A DNA stretch of 64,000 nt, from NCBI GenBank assembly GCA_023432225.1, contig JAEYUW010000024.1, positions 62,001-126,000 on the forward strand, read 5' to 3'. Every line of letters starts with the position of its first letter. Position 1 is the stretch's first letter. Source of the DNA: Verrucomicrobiota bacterium. Its GTDB lineage: Bacteria; Verrucomicrobiota; Verrucomicrobiia; Opitutales; Opitutaceae. Both the position numbers and the translations under genes were made by a program. The notes under the pieces were generated by a model. That model did not search any database. It was not told the DNA's origin and saw nothing but the letters and a program-made list of their open reading frames with translations. Below are positions 7,820 to 15,720 of the stretch, one piece after another.

Positions 7820-9070
7820 TCAGAGCGGCGCGTGGAAGCCGGCGCTGGCGCCGACCCAGGTCTTGCCCTTGTTGAAATCGACGCCGTGCATCGCGCCCTT
7901 GGTGAGGCGGACGAGTTGGGTGAGAAGCTTCGGCATCTCGCTGCCGTCGCCAGCGAGGATGAGGCGCACCTCGGCCTTGGCGGGGCCGTCGGGCGTCTCG
8001 AGGATCGGTGCGTAGACGACCTTGCGCTGCAGGAGCCACTCGGCGGGATTCGGGAGCGCGGTGATTTTCTCGCGCGTGGGCGCGATGTCGACGCCGAGGC
8101 CGGCGAAGGAGTAGAGCGGCTTGAGGACGTAGTGCTCGAGGTCGGCGGGGATGTTGCCGCCGAGATCGCTGACGAGGCGGCAGTCAGGGACGTAGCGGCT
8201 CTTGAGGAAGGGCAGCGTGTGCTTGCTGATGCGGAAATACCAGTTCGGGTGGCTGACCCACTGCACGTCGAAGCGATCGTCGCGGAGATTGAAACCGGGT
8301 TTGAAGTCGGGCTTGCGCAGGAGTTCGTCGAAGATGACGCGGTTGTAGATGCGGTGGATCGGCACCTCGCGTCCGCCGGAGAAATACACGAGCTGGCGGC
8401 CGCGCTGGCGGAACTTCGAGAGGCACATCGGGCGGACGTTGAGGAAGCTGTGGGTGCAGGCGAAATCGATGCGGGTCTTCTGTTTCTCGGGCTCGATCTC
8501 GAGGAGGACGACGTTCTCCGGCAGGCAGTCGCCGACGATGGCGGAGCGCAGCTCGTCGAGGTAGCGCTGGTCCTGCTCGGCGGGCGTGAGGGGGGAGGAA
8601 GCGGAGGGCAGGCTGGAAGCCTGCGCTACGTCCCCGAAGTAAGGCGTGAATTCCGGCGGGATTTCGGGGAAGTGCGCACGGTAGGCGCCGGTGAGGAGGA
8701 CCTGCCAGCAAGCGACGGTGGGGAAGCCCTGCAGCTCGATCAGCTGCGGCACGACGCGCCCATCGGCGCCGTGACAGAGCGCGAAGTCGATGCAGAGGAA
8801 GTGGGGAAACTCGGTCTCGTGCGGGACGGAGAGGTTTTTCGGGACGGCGCTGGCGGAGTGCTGGCGAAACTCCGGCGTGGCGAGCTGGCGCGTGATGTCG
8901 GCCGCGGCGTCGACGAGGGCGCGGGTGGTGGCCTCATCGAGGAAGAGCGGCGATTCGGCGACGCGGAAGTCCACCGGCCAATACATCGAGCGGTTCAGCT
9001 CGCGCGTGAAGGCGGCGTAGCGGGCGTCGGTGAACGCGGCGTTGAAGCGCTGGCGGAGGGCGGGGATCAT
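7820..9070 (-). CDS. ATP-grasp-fold protein, probable amide or peptide ligase
   Basis: 416 residues. The C-terminal third resembles an ATP-grasp nucleotide site: KPLYSFAGLGV from residue 317, an acidic EVRLIL around 367 and a final NKGKTWVGASAGF region. The N-terminal ~300 residues are not recognised. ATP-grasp enzymes join a carboxylate to an amine through an acyl phosphate. It is one of two such proteins flanking an aminopeptidase and a carboxylate-amine ligase on the same strand. Odd: residues ~148-155 (VAQASSLP) are a translated REP hairpin (8606-8629). The substrate is unknown. Confidence 0.7.
   Translation of the reverse strand: MIPALRQRFNAAFTDARYAAFTRELNRSMYWPVDFRVAESPLFLDEATTRALVDAAADITRQLATPEFRQHSASAVPKNLSVPHETEFPHFLCIDFALCHGADGRVVPQLIELQGFPTVACWQVLLTGAYRAHFPEIPPEFTPYFGDVAQASSLPSASSPLTPAEQDQRYLDELRSAIVGDCLPENVVLLEIEPEKQKTRIDFACTHSFLNVRPMCLSKFRQRGRQLVYFSGGREVPIHRIYNRVIFDELLRKPDFKPGFNLRDDRFDVQWVSHPNWYFRISKHTLPFLKSRYVPDCRLVSDLGGNIPADLEHYVLKPLYSFAGLGVDIAPTREKITALPNPAEWLLQRKVVYAPILETPDGPAKAEVRLILAGDGSEMPKLLTQLVRLTKGAMHGVDFNKGKTWVGASAGFHAPL
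8606..8629. repeat. REP-like hairpin with CTAC foot inside CDS
   Basis: GCAGGCT and AGCCTGC with a 3-base loop, then CTAC. It is read on the minus strand as VAQASSLP within the ATP-grasp protein. The same subtype occurs at 10602-10624 and 56267-56322. Confidence 0.8.
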
Positions 9071-9109
9071 CGGATGCGGGAGTGGTGCCGCGGCCGGGCG
9101 TTTTGTTTT

Positions 9110-9141
9110 TTAACCACGGATTGCACGGATGACACGGATGG
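9110..9141. repeat. single short-tandem arm, unit ~CACGGATTG
   Basis: Nearly identical to the left arm of the element at 6565-6676 (three 9-base units after TTAAC). No matching inverse arm is seen nearby, so this is a solo arm. It lies between the 95-residue gene and the ATP-grasp gene. Confidence 0.8.
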
Positions 9142-9167
9142 TCGGATCGGGAAGATGCGGATCATAG

Positions 9168-9455
9168 CTAGCACCGAGTGACGCGCACGAATCCAACGCC
9201 GGAACATGGATCCATTGGCGTTGCCGCGGAGTCCAGCTCGTGAAACGCCATTTCCTGCAAACGGAAAGAGGCCGGCGCACGCTGAGTAAGGCCGAATCGT
9301 TGCTCGCCGTCGCGCAACACGAACGCTTCGTTTCCTGCGATGTCGCGTGTTACCTTTTCAACGACAGCGGTGAACGGCGTGGTAGGCTTCCAGCCTTCGA
9401 GTTTTCGAATTTCGACTCGATCGCCAGCGCGAAGAGTTTCGTTGGAGTCGGCCAT
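9168..9455 (-). CDS. small hypothetical protein downstream of the aminopeptidase
   Basis: 95 residues, not recognised. The first half (DRVEIRKLEGWKPTTPFTAVVEKV) suggests a small beta-rich domain; there is no signal peptide or membrane segment. Its ATG is 3 bases after the aminopeptidase stop, so co-translation is likely. The last ~25 residues may be noise, because they run towards a repeat arm. Confidence 0.55.
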   Translation of the reverse strand: MADSNETLRAGDRVEIRKLEGWKPTTPFTAVVEKVTRDIAGNEAFVLRDGEQRFGLTQRAPASFRLQEMAFHELDSAATPMDPCSGVGFVRVTRC

Positions 9456-9458
9456 CGG

Positions 9459-10478
9459 CTAGATCAGGAATTTGCCCTTCGCCATCACTTGTTCGTCGTC
9501 GAGCCAGATGTCGAAGTTGCGGCCGACGCAGTCGATGTGGGTTGTGCTCTTCCAGGGCTGGCCGGTGTGCTCGCTATACGGGTGGCCGAAGGCGATGTGG
9601 ATGCCGGGGAGCTTTTCGTCCTGCAGGATGTGGCCGATGATGTGCGTGCAGGCGAGGTTGGTGCCGATGGCGAATTCGCCGACGCGGTTCGAGTTTTCGT
9701 CGGTGTGACAATAGGCGTCGAACTCACGGAGCAGTTCCTGGTTTTCGCACGCGAGGCCGGCGATGCGATTGTCCTTGATGTCGATCGTCAGCGGCGTGAC
9801 GGCGATGTCGCCGTATTTCTGGCAAAGGTAATCGCCCACGACGCCGTCGACGACGAAGCGGCCGTTCGAGTTGAACGGTGAGGTGAAGATCTCGCCGCCG
9901 GGGAGGTTGCCCCACTTTTCGGGCGAGATGAGGCCGGAGGTTTTGACCCAGTTCAGCGACGGGGAAAGTTCGGCAACGTAATCGGTGCCGGCGGCGGTCT
10001 TGCAGGTGACGCGTTTGGCGCGGCGGCATTTTTCGATCAGCTTTTGCGAGAGGGCGTCGACGGCGAGGAAGTCGGCGCGCATGCCTTCGAGCATGATCTG
10101 GCGGTTGATGTTCACCATGTGCCCGTGGCGGATTTTGCGCGGATTGATGACGTCCATCATCTGCATGCGCGTGCGGAGTTCGCCGGTCTGCGTCTGGCAC
10201 GCGTAGATCGAGACCTGCGACTGGGCGAGATGGGCGAGGATCTCGGCGGGCATGTCGCGGTGCGGGCGTGACGCGTATTCCTCGAGGATGAAGACGTCGT
10301 AGGCGGCGCCGGTTTGCTCCACTTCGGCGACGAGCGCGGCAGCGATCTCGGCGCAGGCGTTGTCGGCGATGATGGTCATGCGCTCGTGTTTCTTCAGAGC
10401 GAGGCAGACGTGGATCGCGTTGCGGGCGCCGGGCGTCAGCTCGGGGTCGAAGGTTTTCGGGAGCGTGGCGGCGTGCAT
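9459..10478 (-). CDS. M29-like leucyl aminopeptidase (AmpS/aminopeptidase T family)
   Basis: 339 residues. The C-terminal half carries a plausible M29 metal-ligand set: Glu in GEFAIGTN, His and Tyr in AFGHPYSEHTG and His/Asp in THIDCV. The family removes N-terminal residues from peptides with a two-metal centre. I chose the ATG at 10478 because further upstream codons fall in a repeat arm (10484-10518). It lies between a carboxylate-amine ligase and an ATP-grasp protein, so it may trim or recycle their amide-linked product; that is inference. Confidence 0.78.
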   Translation of the reverse strand: MHAATLPKTFDPELTPGARNAIHVCLALKKHERMTIIADNACAEIAAALVAEVEQTGAAYDVFILEEYASRPHRDMPAEILAHLAQSQVSIYACQTQTGELRTRMQMMDVINPRKIRHGHMVNINRQIMLEGMRADFLAVDALSQKLIEKCRRAKRVTCKTAAGTDYVAELSPSLNWVKTSGLISPEKWGNLPGGEIFTSPFNSNGRFVVDGVVGDYLCQKYGDIAVTPLTIDIKDNRIAGLACENQELLREFDAYCHTDENSNRVGEFAIGTNLACTHIIGHILQDEKLPGIHIAFGHPYSEHTGQPWKSTTHIDCVGRNFDIWLDDEQVMAKGKFLI

Positions 10479-10483
10479 CGAAG

Positions 10484-10518
10484 AATTGCGGAAGGCGGAG
10501 TGCGGATTGCGGAATGCC
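10484..10518. repeat. short-tandem arm, unit ~ATTGCGGA
   Basis: About four 7-8-base units related to the arms at 4982-5098, immediately upstream of the aminopeptidase start. Reading through it would add a spurious N-terminus. Confidence 0.7.
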
Positions 10519-10601
10519 GGAGCGGGCGGCGTGGAGCGCGGGGCGTCGGAATACAAAGGAGTGGAGAGGGAGCGTGAAAAGTGAAGGTGATCGAGTGCGG
10601 A

Positions 10602-10624
10602 GGCAGGCGGGACGCCTGCGCTAC
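10602..10624. repeat. REP-like hairpin whose CTAC foot holds a stop codon
   Basis: GCAGGCG and CGCCTGC with a 3-base loop, then GCTAC. On the minus strand the foot reads GTAG, and its TAG (10621-10623) is the stop codon of the carboxylate-amine ligase. Confidence 0.85.
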
Positions 10625-11739
10625 AGCACGAGGCCGTGGTGCGTTTCGGAAATGATGTAGTCGACCACGGCTTTGAGATCTTTCGTCTTTTCCCACACGG
10701 CGAGCTGGCGGTCGGCGCCGGTGCCGTTGGCGAGGATGGTTTGGACGTAGTTGATTTCGTTGCGCGAACCGAGTTCGTCGACGACGTCGTCGATGAACTC
10801 GAGCAGTTCCGCGATGAGCGAGCGGGTGGCGACTTCCTCCTGTTTGCCGAAATCGATCATCTTGCCGTTGATGCCGTAGCGGCCGGCGCGCCAGCGGTTC
10901 TCGTTGATCAGGCGGGCGCGGTAGGTGCGGAAGCTCATGTTCTGCCGGTGCAGTTGGTAGAGTTTGACGATCACGGCCTGCATGATGGCGGCGAGGCAGA
11001 TGGTCTCGTCGACGCGCATGGGGATGTCGCACATGCGGAACTCGAGCGTGCCGAAAAGCGGGTGCAGGCGGATGTCCCACCAGATTTTCTTGGCGTTATC
11101 GATGCAGCCGGTCTTCACGAGCAGGTTCACGTAGCTGTCGAATTCCTCGACGGATTCGAAGAGGTCCGGGATGCCGGTGCGCGGGAAGCGTTGGAAAACC
11201 TGCAGGCGATACGAGGCGTAGCCGGTGTTGCGGCCGACCCAGAACGGCGAGTTGGTCGACAGGGCGAGGATGTGCGGGAGGAAGTAGCGCGCGGTGTTCT
11301 GGAGCTGGATGGCGGTCTCGCGGTCGGGCATGCCGAGGTGGACGTGGAGGCCGAAGATGAGGTTGGCGCGCGCGACCATCTGAAGGTCGTTGATCACGCC
11401 TTGGTAGCGCTCGCCCGGGGAAATTTTCTGGTCGATCCAGTGCGAGAACGGGTGCGTGCCGGCCGCGGCGATGCGGAGGTTGGCCTTCATCGCGAGCCGT
11501 GCGAGGTCGGTGCGGAGCTCCGTGACGGAGCGGCGGGCGCAGGCGACGTCGGTGCAAATGTCGGTGCCGACCTCGACGACCGACTGGTGCATCTCGGGTT
11601 TCACGCGCTCCTTCAGGATCATCTTGCCGCCTTCGATGATCTCTTCGATGTGAGATTTTAGCTCGCGGGAAACCGGATCGACGATCTGGAACTCCTCTTC
11701 GATGCCGAGGGTGAATTGGTGGGGTTTGCGCGTGGACAT
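10621..11739 (-). CDS. GCS2-type carboxylate-amine ligase (YbdK family)
   Basis: 372 residues. GIEEEFQIVD at residues 12-21 is the signature of the glutamate-cysteine ligase 2 fold, and the family histidines and acidic residues follow (FGLHVHLGMPDRE, EFRMCDIPMRVDE). Members couple ATP to formation of an amide between a carboxylate and an amine; YbdK has weak gamma-glutamyl-cysteine activity. No glutathione synthetase is next to it. With ATP-grasp genes on both sides it more likely makes a specialised amide product. The TAG stop lies in a REP foot. Confidence 0.87.
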   Translation of the reverse strand: MSTRKPHQFTLGIEEEFQIVDPVSRELKSHIEEIIEGGKMILKERVKPEMHQSVVEVGTDICTDVACARRSVTELRTDLARLAMKANLRIAAAGTHPFSHWIDQKISPGERYQGVINDLQMVARANLIFGLHVHLGMPDRETAIQLQNTARYFLPHILALSTNSPFWVGRNTGYASYRLQVFQRFPRTGIPDLFESVEEFDSYVNLLVKTGCIDNAKKIWWDIRLHPLFGTLEFRMCDIPMRVDETICLAAIMQAVIVKLYQLHRQNMSFRTYRARLINENRWRAGRYGINGKMIDFGKQEEVATRSLIAELLEFIDDVVDELGSRNEINYVQTILANGTGADRQLAVWEKTKDLKAVVDYIISETHHGLVL

Positions 11740-11981
11740 GGGGACGAAGGCAGTAGCGAGTAGCGGGTAGTGAGTAGCGAGTAGAGACGGGCGCGGTGAG
11801 GGCGGTCGGTGCGTGCAGCGTGGTGCTTAGTGTGGGGCGAGGTCGTTGGACCGCGCCTGCATTCGAGCGCGGCATCGCGTGCGCGGCGGGGGCGGGAGGC
11901 ACCGCTCTACAGCGGAGGAGCGAATGGGCGCTGGCGTGGTGTGCACCAGTTCTTTTTTGCGACGGTGGCGGCGCTCTTTTT

Positions 11982-12005
11982 GGGCCGGTTAGAAACCGGC
12001 CCTAC
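11982..12005. repeat. REP-like hairpin whose CTAC foot holds a stop codon
   Basis: GGGCCGGTT and AACCGGCCC with a 3-base loop, then CTAC. Minus-strand TAG at 12004-12002 is the stop of the ATP-grasp gene. Nothing else was recognised in the gap 11740-12001. Confidence 0.85.
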
Positions 12006-12964
12006 TTTTTGCCGATGGATTTGCCGGCGGCGCTTGCCTGCACGTATTTGCCCCAGGTGAGGTTGTCGGCGCCGTCCTTGTGCGCCTTGGCGCGGGCGAC
12101 GAGCATCTTGGCGGCGGCTTCGACGACCCAGGCGAAGTTTTCCTCGCCGACGGAATTGCGGTCGGCGTCGGGCGCGGGGTTGCAGAAGTCGATCGCGTAG
12201 GGGACGCCGTTGCTCACGCCGAATTCGACGGTGTTGAAGTCGTAGCCGAGGGCCTGGTTGAGCGTGAGGACGTCGTGTTTGATGCGCTCGAGCAGCGCGG
12301 GCGCGGCGGGCGGGCGGTCGACCTTGTAGCGGAGGTGATGCGCGTTGCGCGGCTCGTAAGGCATGATGCGGACGTCGGTGCCGCCGATGCAGTAGCAGCG
12401 GTAGTAGTCCTCGAATTGCACCTCGGATTGCAGCAGCATCACGAGCTGGCCGGTCTCGGCGTAGGCTTTGAAAAACTCGTCGGCGTTGTGGACCTTGTAG
12501 ACGTTTTTCCAACCGCCGCCGGAGTGCGGCTTAAAATAAGCGGGCCAGCCGATGTAGCCGAAGATGCCGTCCCAATCCAACGGGAAGGCGAGGTTGCTGA
12601 AGGACTCGGCGGAGCAGTCGGTCGGATGATCCTTCGAGGGCAGGATGACGGTGTTCGGCACGGCGACGCCGAGTTTGGTGGCGAGGCAGTTGTTGAAAAA
12701 TTTCTCGTCGGCGGACCACCAGAACGGGTTGTTGACGACGGCGGTGCCGTTGAGCGCGGCGTTTTTCAGATAGGCGCGGTAGAACGGCACGTCCTGCGAG
12801 ATGCGGTCGAGGATGACGGCGTAGGACGAAGGTTCGCCTTGTGCGACTTGGTTGATGTTTACCGGCTCGGCGACGAGGCCGGGCTCATTGAGGGAGTTGA
12901 TGCGCTCGATGAGCGCGTGGGGGAAAGTGCGTTCCTTGCCGTGGAGGATGCCGATTTTTTTCAT
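12002..12964 (-). CDS. D-Ala-D-Ala-ligase-like ATP-grasp protein
   Basis: 320 residues. Features are an N-terminal substrate domain, YFKPHSGGGW at residues 143-152 (ATP-grasp lysine and glycine loop), and the C-terminal metal site TVEFGV...AIDFCNPAPD with D259 and N262. It resembles RimK/Ddl-type ligases but is not a canonical D-alanine ligase. I start at the ATG at 12964 because upstream in-frame sequence is repeat DNA (13003-13132). It belongs with the carboxylate-amine ligase and aminopeptidase on the same strand. Confidence 0.78.
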   Translation of the reverse strand: MKKIGILHGKERTFPHALIERINSLNEPGLVAEPVNINQVAQGEPSSYAVILDRISQDVPFYRAYLKNAALNGTAVVNNPFWWSADEKFFNNCLATKLGVAVPNTVILPSKDHPTDCSAESFSNLAFPLDWDGIFGYIGWPAYFKPHSGGGWKNVYKVHNADEFFKAYAETGQLVMLLQSEVQFEDYYRCYCIGGTDVRIMPYEPRNAHHLRYKVDRPPAAPALLERIKHDVLTLNQALGYDFNTVEFGVSNGVPYAIDFCNPAPDADRNSVGEENFAWVVEAAAKMLVARAKAHKDGADNLTWGKYVQASAAGKSIGKK

Positions 12965-13002
12965 GGGGAGATTGGGCGGGAGAGAAGAAGGCCGGATTTG
13001 AG

Positions 13003-13132
13003 GGACCACGAAACACACGAAAGACACGAAAGCAGGGACGCAGCCAGACGCTATCGACTGCGGTTCTGGGGGGATGCGCGTTGGCGTGAGACCGCCGCCT
13101 TCATTTCGTGTGTTTGGTGTATTTCGTGATTC
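13003..13132. repeat. inverted element with short-tandem arms (unit ~CACGAAACA), no cargo
   Basis: The left arm (13003-13033) is three 9-base units CACGAAACA/CACGAAAGA/CACGAAAGC; the right arm (13100-13132) is the inverse with the same period. The 66-base middle has no gene. It looks like an empty relative of the GxxExxY-carrying element at 35798-36246. Confidence 0.82.
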
Positions 13133-13176
13133 TATTCCGGAGCGCAACGCGACTCGAACAAGGAAGACGCTCGGAA

Positions 13177-13899
13177 TCAGGTGTGGAGCAGCGACAGGTA
13201 GTGCGGAAACATGTCGCGCCAGTAATTCCAGTCGTGACCGCAGTCGCGGCGGTCGTCGAGGAAGTGGGAAATTCCTTTCGTGTTGAGCAGCTGCGAGAGA
13301 TGGAGATTGCGATCGCGGCACACATCGCGGTCGCCGGTGCCGAGGACAATGCCCATGCGGCGAAGGTGGTCGAGAAACCACGGGTCGCCGAGATTGGGCA
13401 GGTAGTCGACGGGGTTGTTGAAGTAGGCGTTGTCGTCGTAGTGACCGTCGAGGAACGAGCGGATGTCGAACGCCCCGCTGAGGCTCACGCAATAGGCCGC
13501 GACGTCCGGGTGACGGAACGCGAAGTTCACCGCGTGATAGCCGCCGAAGCTCGCACCCGCGACGGCGATGCGAGTGTGGCCGGTCTCCTGTTGCGCGCGC
13601 GCGACCACCTCGTGGAGGATCACGCGTTCGTAAGCCATGTGCGTCTTCACGCGATCCGCCGGGTGGATGGATTTGTTATACCAGCTCTGCTCGTCGATGC
13701 CGTCGGGGCAGTAAATTTTTATGCGTCCGGCGTCGACGAGAGGCGCGACCGAGCCCACGAGGCCGAAGTCCTTGTTTTGGAAATAGCGACCGAGCGACGT
13801 CGGAAACAAGATGACGGGCAGCCCGGCGTGGCCAAATACCAGCATTTCAAAATCGCGGCTTAGGTTCGGGGTATACCAGCGGACGTATTGCTCGTGCAT
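13177..13899 (-). CDS. alpha/beta hydrolase, putative esterase
   Basis: 240 residues. GASFGGYHA gives the nucleophile elbow with Ser117; an aspartate in GTGDRD and a histidine in DCGHDWNYW complete a likely triad. The family is the esterase D / COG4947-like group of small cytoplasmic esterases. No signal peptide is evident. It is transcribed away from a second esterase at 14157 and towards the ATP-grasp gene. The 257-base divergent gap 13900-14156 shows no clear repeat or operator. Confidence 0.8.
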   Translation of the reverse strand: MHEQYVRWYTPNLSRDFEMLVFGHAGLPVILFPTSLGRYFQNKDFGLVGSVAPLVDAGRIKIYCPDGIDEQSWYNKSIHPADRVKTHMAYERVILHEVVARAQQETGHTRIAVAGASFGGYHAVNFAFRHPDVAAYCVSLSGAFDIRSFLDGHYDDNAYFNNPVDYLPNLGDPWFLDHLRRMGIVLGTGDRDVCRDRNLHLSQLLNTKGISHFLDDRRDCGHDWNYWRDMFPHYLSLLHT

Positions 13900-14156
13900 G
13901 CGAGGGGGGAAACGGGAGCAGGCGTTGTGCCCTTTCTGCATACGCAGGTGACGGCGCGGCGCAAGCCGCCGCGGGAGGCGGCACCAATCCACGGGGAAAG
14001 GAGGCGAGAAGCGAGGTGGGTTGCACGCTCGCGCGCAACTCGTCCGAGGGCCGTTCGGGGAAGTGACGCAGCAAGCGCGCCACCTACGCCGGAGCGGCGA
14101 TCTCGTGGCCGTGCTTGCTGTCCGGGCTGCCGCGCCGGTAGCTTCCGCAGCGCCTG

Positions 14157-14996
14157 ATGCCTGCTCCCGAGAAACTTCCTCGCTCCTTTCGTCCGCGCCA
14201 TATTCAGCGCGGGCCGCAGCTGCGCGTGCTCGCGCGCTTTCACTCGCGGATCTTCCGCAACAGCCGCGACGTCACGATCTGGACGCCACCGGGCTACGGC
14301 GATCCGCGCCGGAGGCATCCGGTGATCTATTTTCAGGATGGGCAGAACGTCTTCGATCCGAAGACCGCGTTCGGCGGCGTGGCGTGGGGCGCGGGCGAAG
14401 TGGCGGAGAAACTCGTGCGCGCCCGCGAGATCGCGCCGCCGATCCTGGTCGGCATCGCCAACACCGGCGTGCACCGCATCAACGAATACACGCCAACACG
14501 CGCCGACTACGACGGTATGGACGGCGCGAAGCTCCGCAGCGCGGGCGACGCCAAGCGCTACGCACGGTTCGTCGAGACCGAGCTGAAACCGTTCATCGAT
14601 GCGCGCTACCTCACGTTGCCGGGGCCGCGCACGACGTCGGTCGTCGGCTCGTCGATGGGCGGACTCGTGTCGCTCTACTTCGGGCTCTGGCATCCGCGGG
14701 TGTTCGGCAACGTCGCGGCGATGTCACCCTCGCTGTGGTGGGATGACCGGATTGCGTTGCGGGATTTTGCGCGGCTGCCGCGTCGACCCGACGTGCGCCT
14801 CTGGCTCGACGTCGGCACCGCCGAGCCGGGGTGGGCGGTGGTGCCGCTATTTCGCGACACGCTGGTGGGCGTCGGCTGGACCCAGGGCGCCGATCTCGAA
14901 TACCGCGAAATTTCCGGGGGCGAGCACAACGAAGCCGCATGGGCCGCGCGCCTGCCGGACGTGTTGCGTTTTCTGGTCGGACGCGAACGGCGCTGA
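14157..14996 (+). CDS. alpha/beta hydrolase, esterase D-like
   Basis: 279 residues. The opening strand region ends in VIYFQDGQNVFD, the nucleophile elbow is VVGSSMGG (Ser166), and the C-terminal ISGGEHNEAAW supplies the histidine. The type is common in ferric-enterobactin and acyl-ester hydrolases. It faces away from the other esterase, and the pair closes the amidoligase cluster. One or both could hydrolyse an ester-protected intermediate; that is inference. Confidence 0.82.
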   Translation: MPAPEKLPRSFRPRHIQRGPQLRVLARFHSRIFRNSRDVTIWTPPGYGDPRRRHPVIYFQDGQNVFDPKTAFGGVAWGAGEVAEKLVRAREIAPPILVGIANTGVHRINEYTPTRADYDGMDGAKLRSAGDAKRYARFVETELKPFIDARYLTLPGPRTTSVVGSSMGGLVSLYFGLWHPRVFGNVAAMSPSLWWDDRIALRDFARLPRRPDVRLWLDVGTAEPGWAVVPLFRDTLVGVGWTQGADLEYREISGGEHNEAAWAARLPDVLRFLVGRERR

Positions 14997-15004
14997 GTTG
15001 CCTT

Positions 15005-15067
15005 GGTGGAACGCGTTGACCTCAACGCGTTCGGGCGATGAGCGCATTGAAGTCAATGCGCTCCACC
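15005..15067. repeat. two-hairpin (BIME-like) element, copy 1
   Basis: GGTGGA and TCCACC bracket two perfect hairpins, GAACGCGTTGA/TCAACGCGTTC (15009-15032) and GAGCGCATTGA/TCAATGCGCTC (15040-15063). The same architecture with changed stems is at 54714-54770. Confidence 0.85.
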
Positions 15068-15151
15068 TCGACCAGAGAGAGCGCGCCTGGATGAACAGAA
15101 ATTAATCCGGCGTTCATCGTGGGCTCATGCCCGTCTGGCAGACTGGGTCGC

Positions 15152-15712
15152 GTGAAAGCTCTCCTTTATGGTGCCATGTGGTGCGGTTTGCTGGCGGTTA
15201 TGCTGCCAGCGGCCGAGCGGAATCTCGTGATCGACTCCGCGCGTTCGCGGGTCGACATCCAGGTCAAGGCGACGGTCGACTCGTTCGTGGGCAAACTCGC
15301 GGCGTATGACGCCCAGCTGACATTCGACGACGCGACGCGCCGCGTGAGCACGGCGGTGTTCCGGTTCAAGTTCAACGACGTGAAGACCGGCAAACCCGAT
15401 CGCGACGCGCAGATGAACGAGTGGCAGCAGACCGCGCAGTATCCCGAGGCGGTCTACACGCTCACCGCGCTGACTCCGGCCGGGGACGGCCGCCTGACCG
15501 CCACGGGCACGTTCCGGTTGCACGGCGTGGAGCGCCCGTTGACTTTTCCCGTCGCGGTGACGGAAGACGATTCGGTGGTAGCCATCGATGGCGAGGTGAG
15601 GCTCGACACGCGCGAGTTTGGGCTGCCGGTGATCCGGAAATTCGCCGTGCTGAAAGTTGATCCGCTCGTGACGGTCCGCTTCCACCTGCAAGGGCCGCGT
15701 CCGACGAACTGA
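15152..15712 (+). CDS. YceI family periplasmic protein
   Basis: 186 residues with a probable signal peptide (KALLYGAMWCGLLAVMLPAAE) followed by a YceI lipocalin-like barrel. Hallmarks are the opening SRVDIQVKATVDSFVGKL and ATGTFRLHGVERPLTFPV near the C-terminus. YceI proteins bind polyprenoid or other amphiphilic ligands. The next gene, 8 bases downstream, is a polyprenyl synthase, which fits. The GTG at 15152 is chosen because it puts the signal peptide at the N-terminus; a GTG at 15119 is possible. Confidence 0.82.
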   Translation: MKALLYGAMWCGLLAVMLPAAERNLVIDSARSRVDIQVKATVDSFVGKLAAYDAQLTFDDATRRVSTAVFRFKFNDVKTGKPDRDAQMNEWQQTAQYPEAVYTLTALTPAGDGRLTATGTFRLHGVERPLTFPVAVTEDDSVVAIDGEVRLDTREFGLPVIRKFAVLKVDPLVTVRFHLQGPRPTN

Positions 15713-15720
15713 CTTCGCGT

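Noticed and set aside
10621..11739. GCS2 ligase as part of glutathione biosynthesis
   Set aside because: No glutathione synthetase is adjacent and the neighbours are ATP-grasp, peptidase and esterase genes; YbdK-type proteins often act elsewhere.
12965..13492. N-terminal extension of the ATP-grasp protein
   Set aside because: It would run through the empty short-tandem element at 13003-13132 and overlap the esterase gene; the ATG at 12964 matches the family start.
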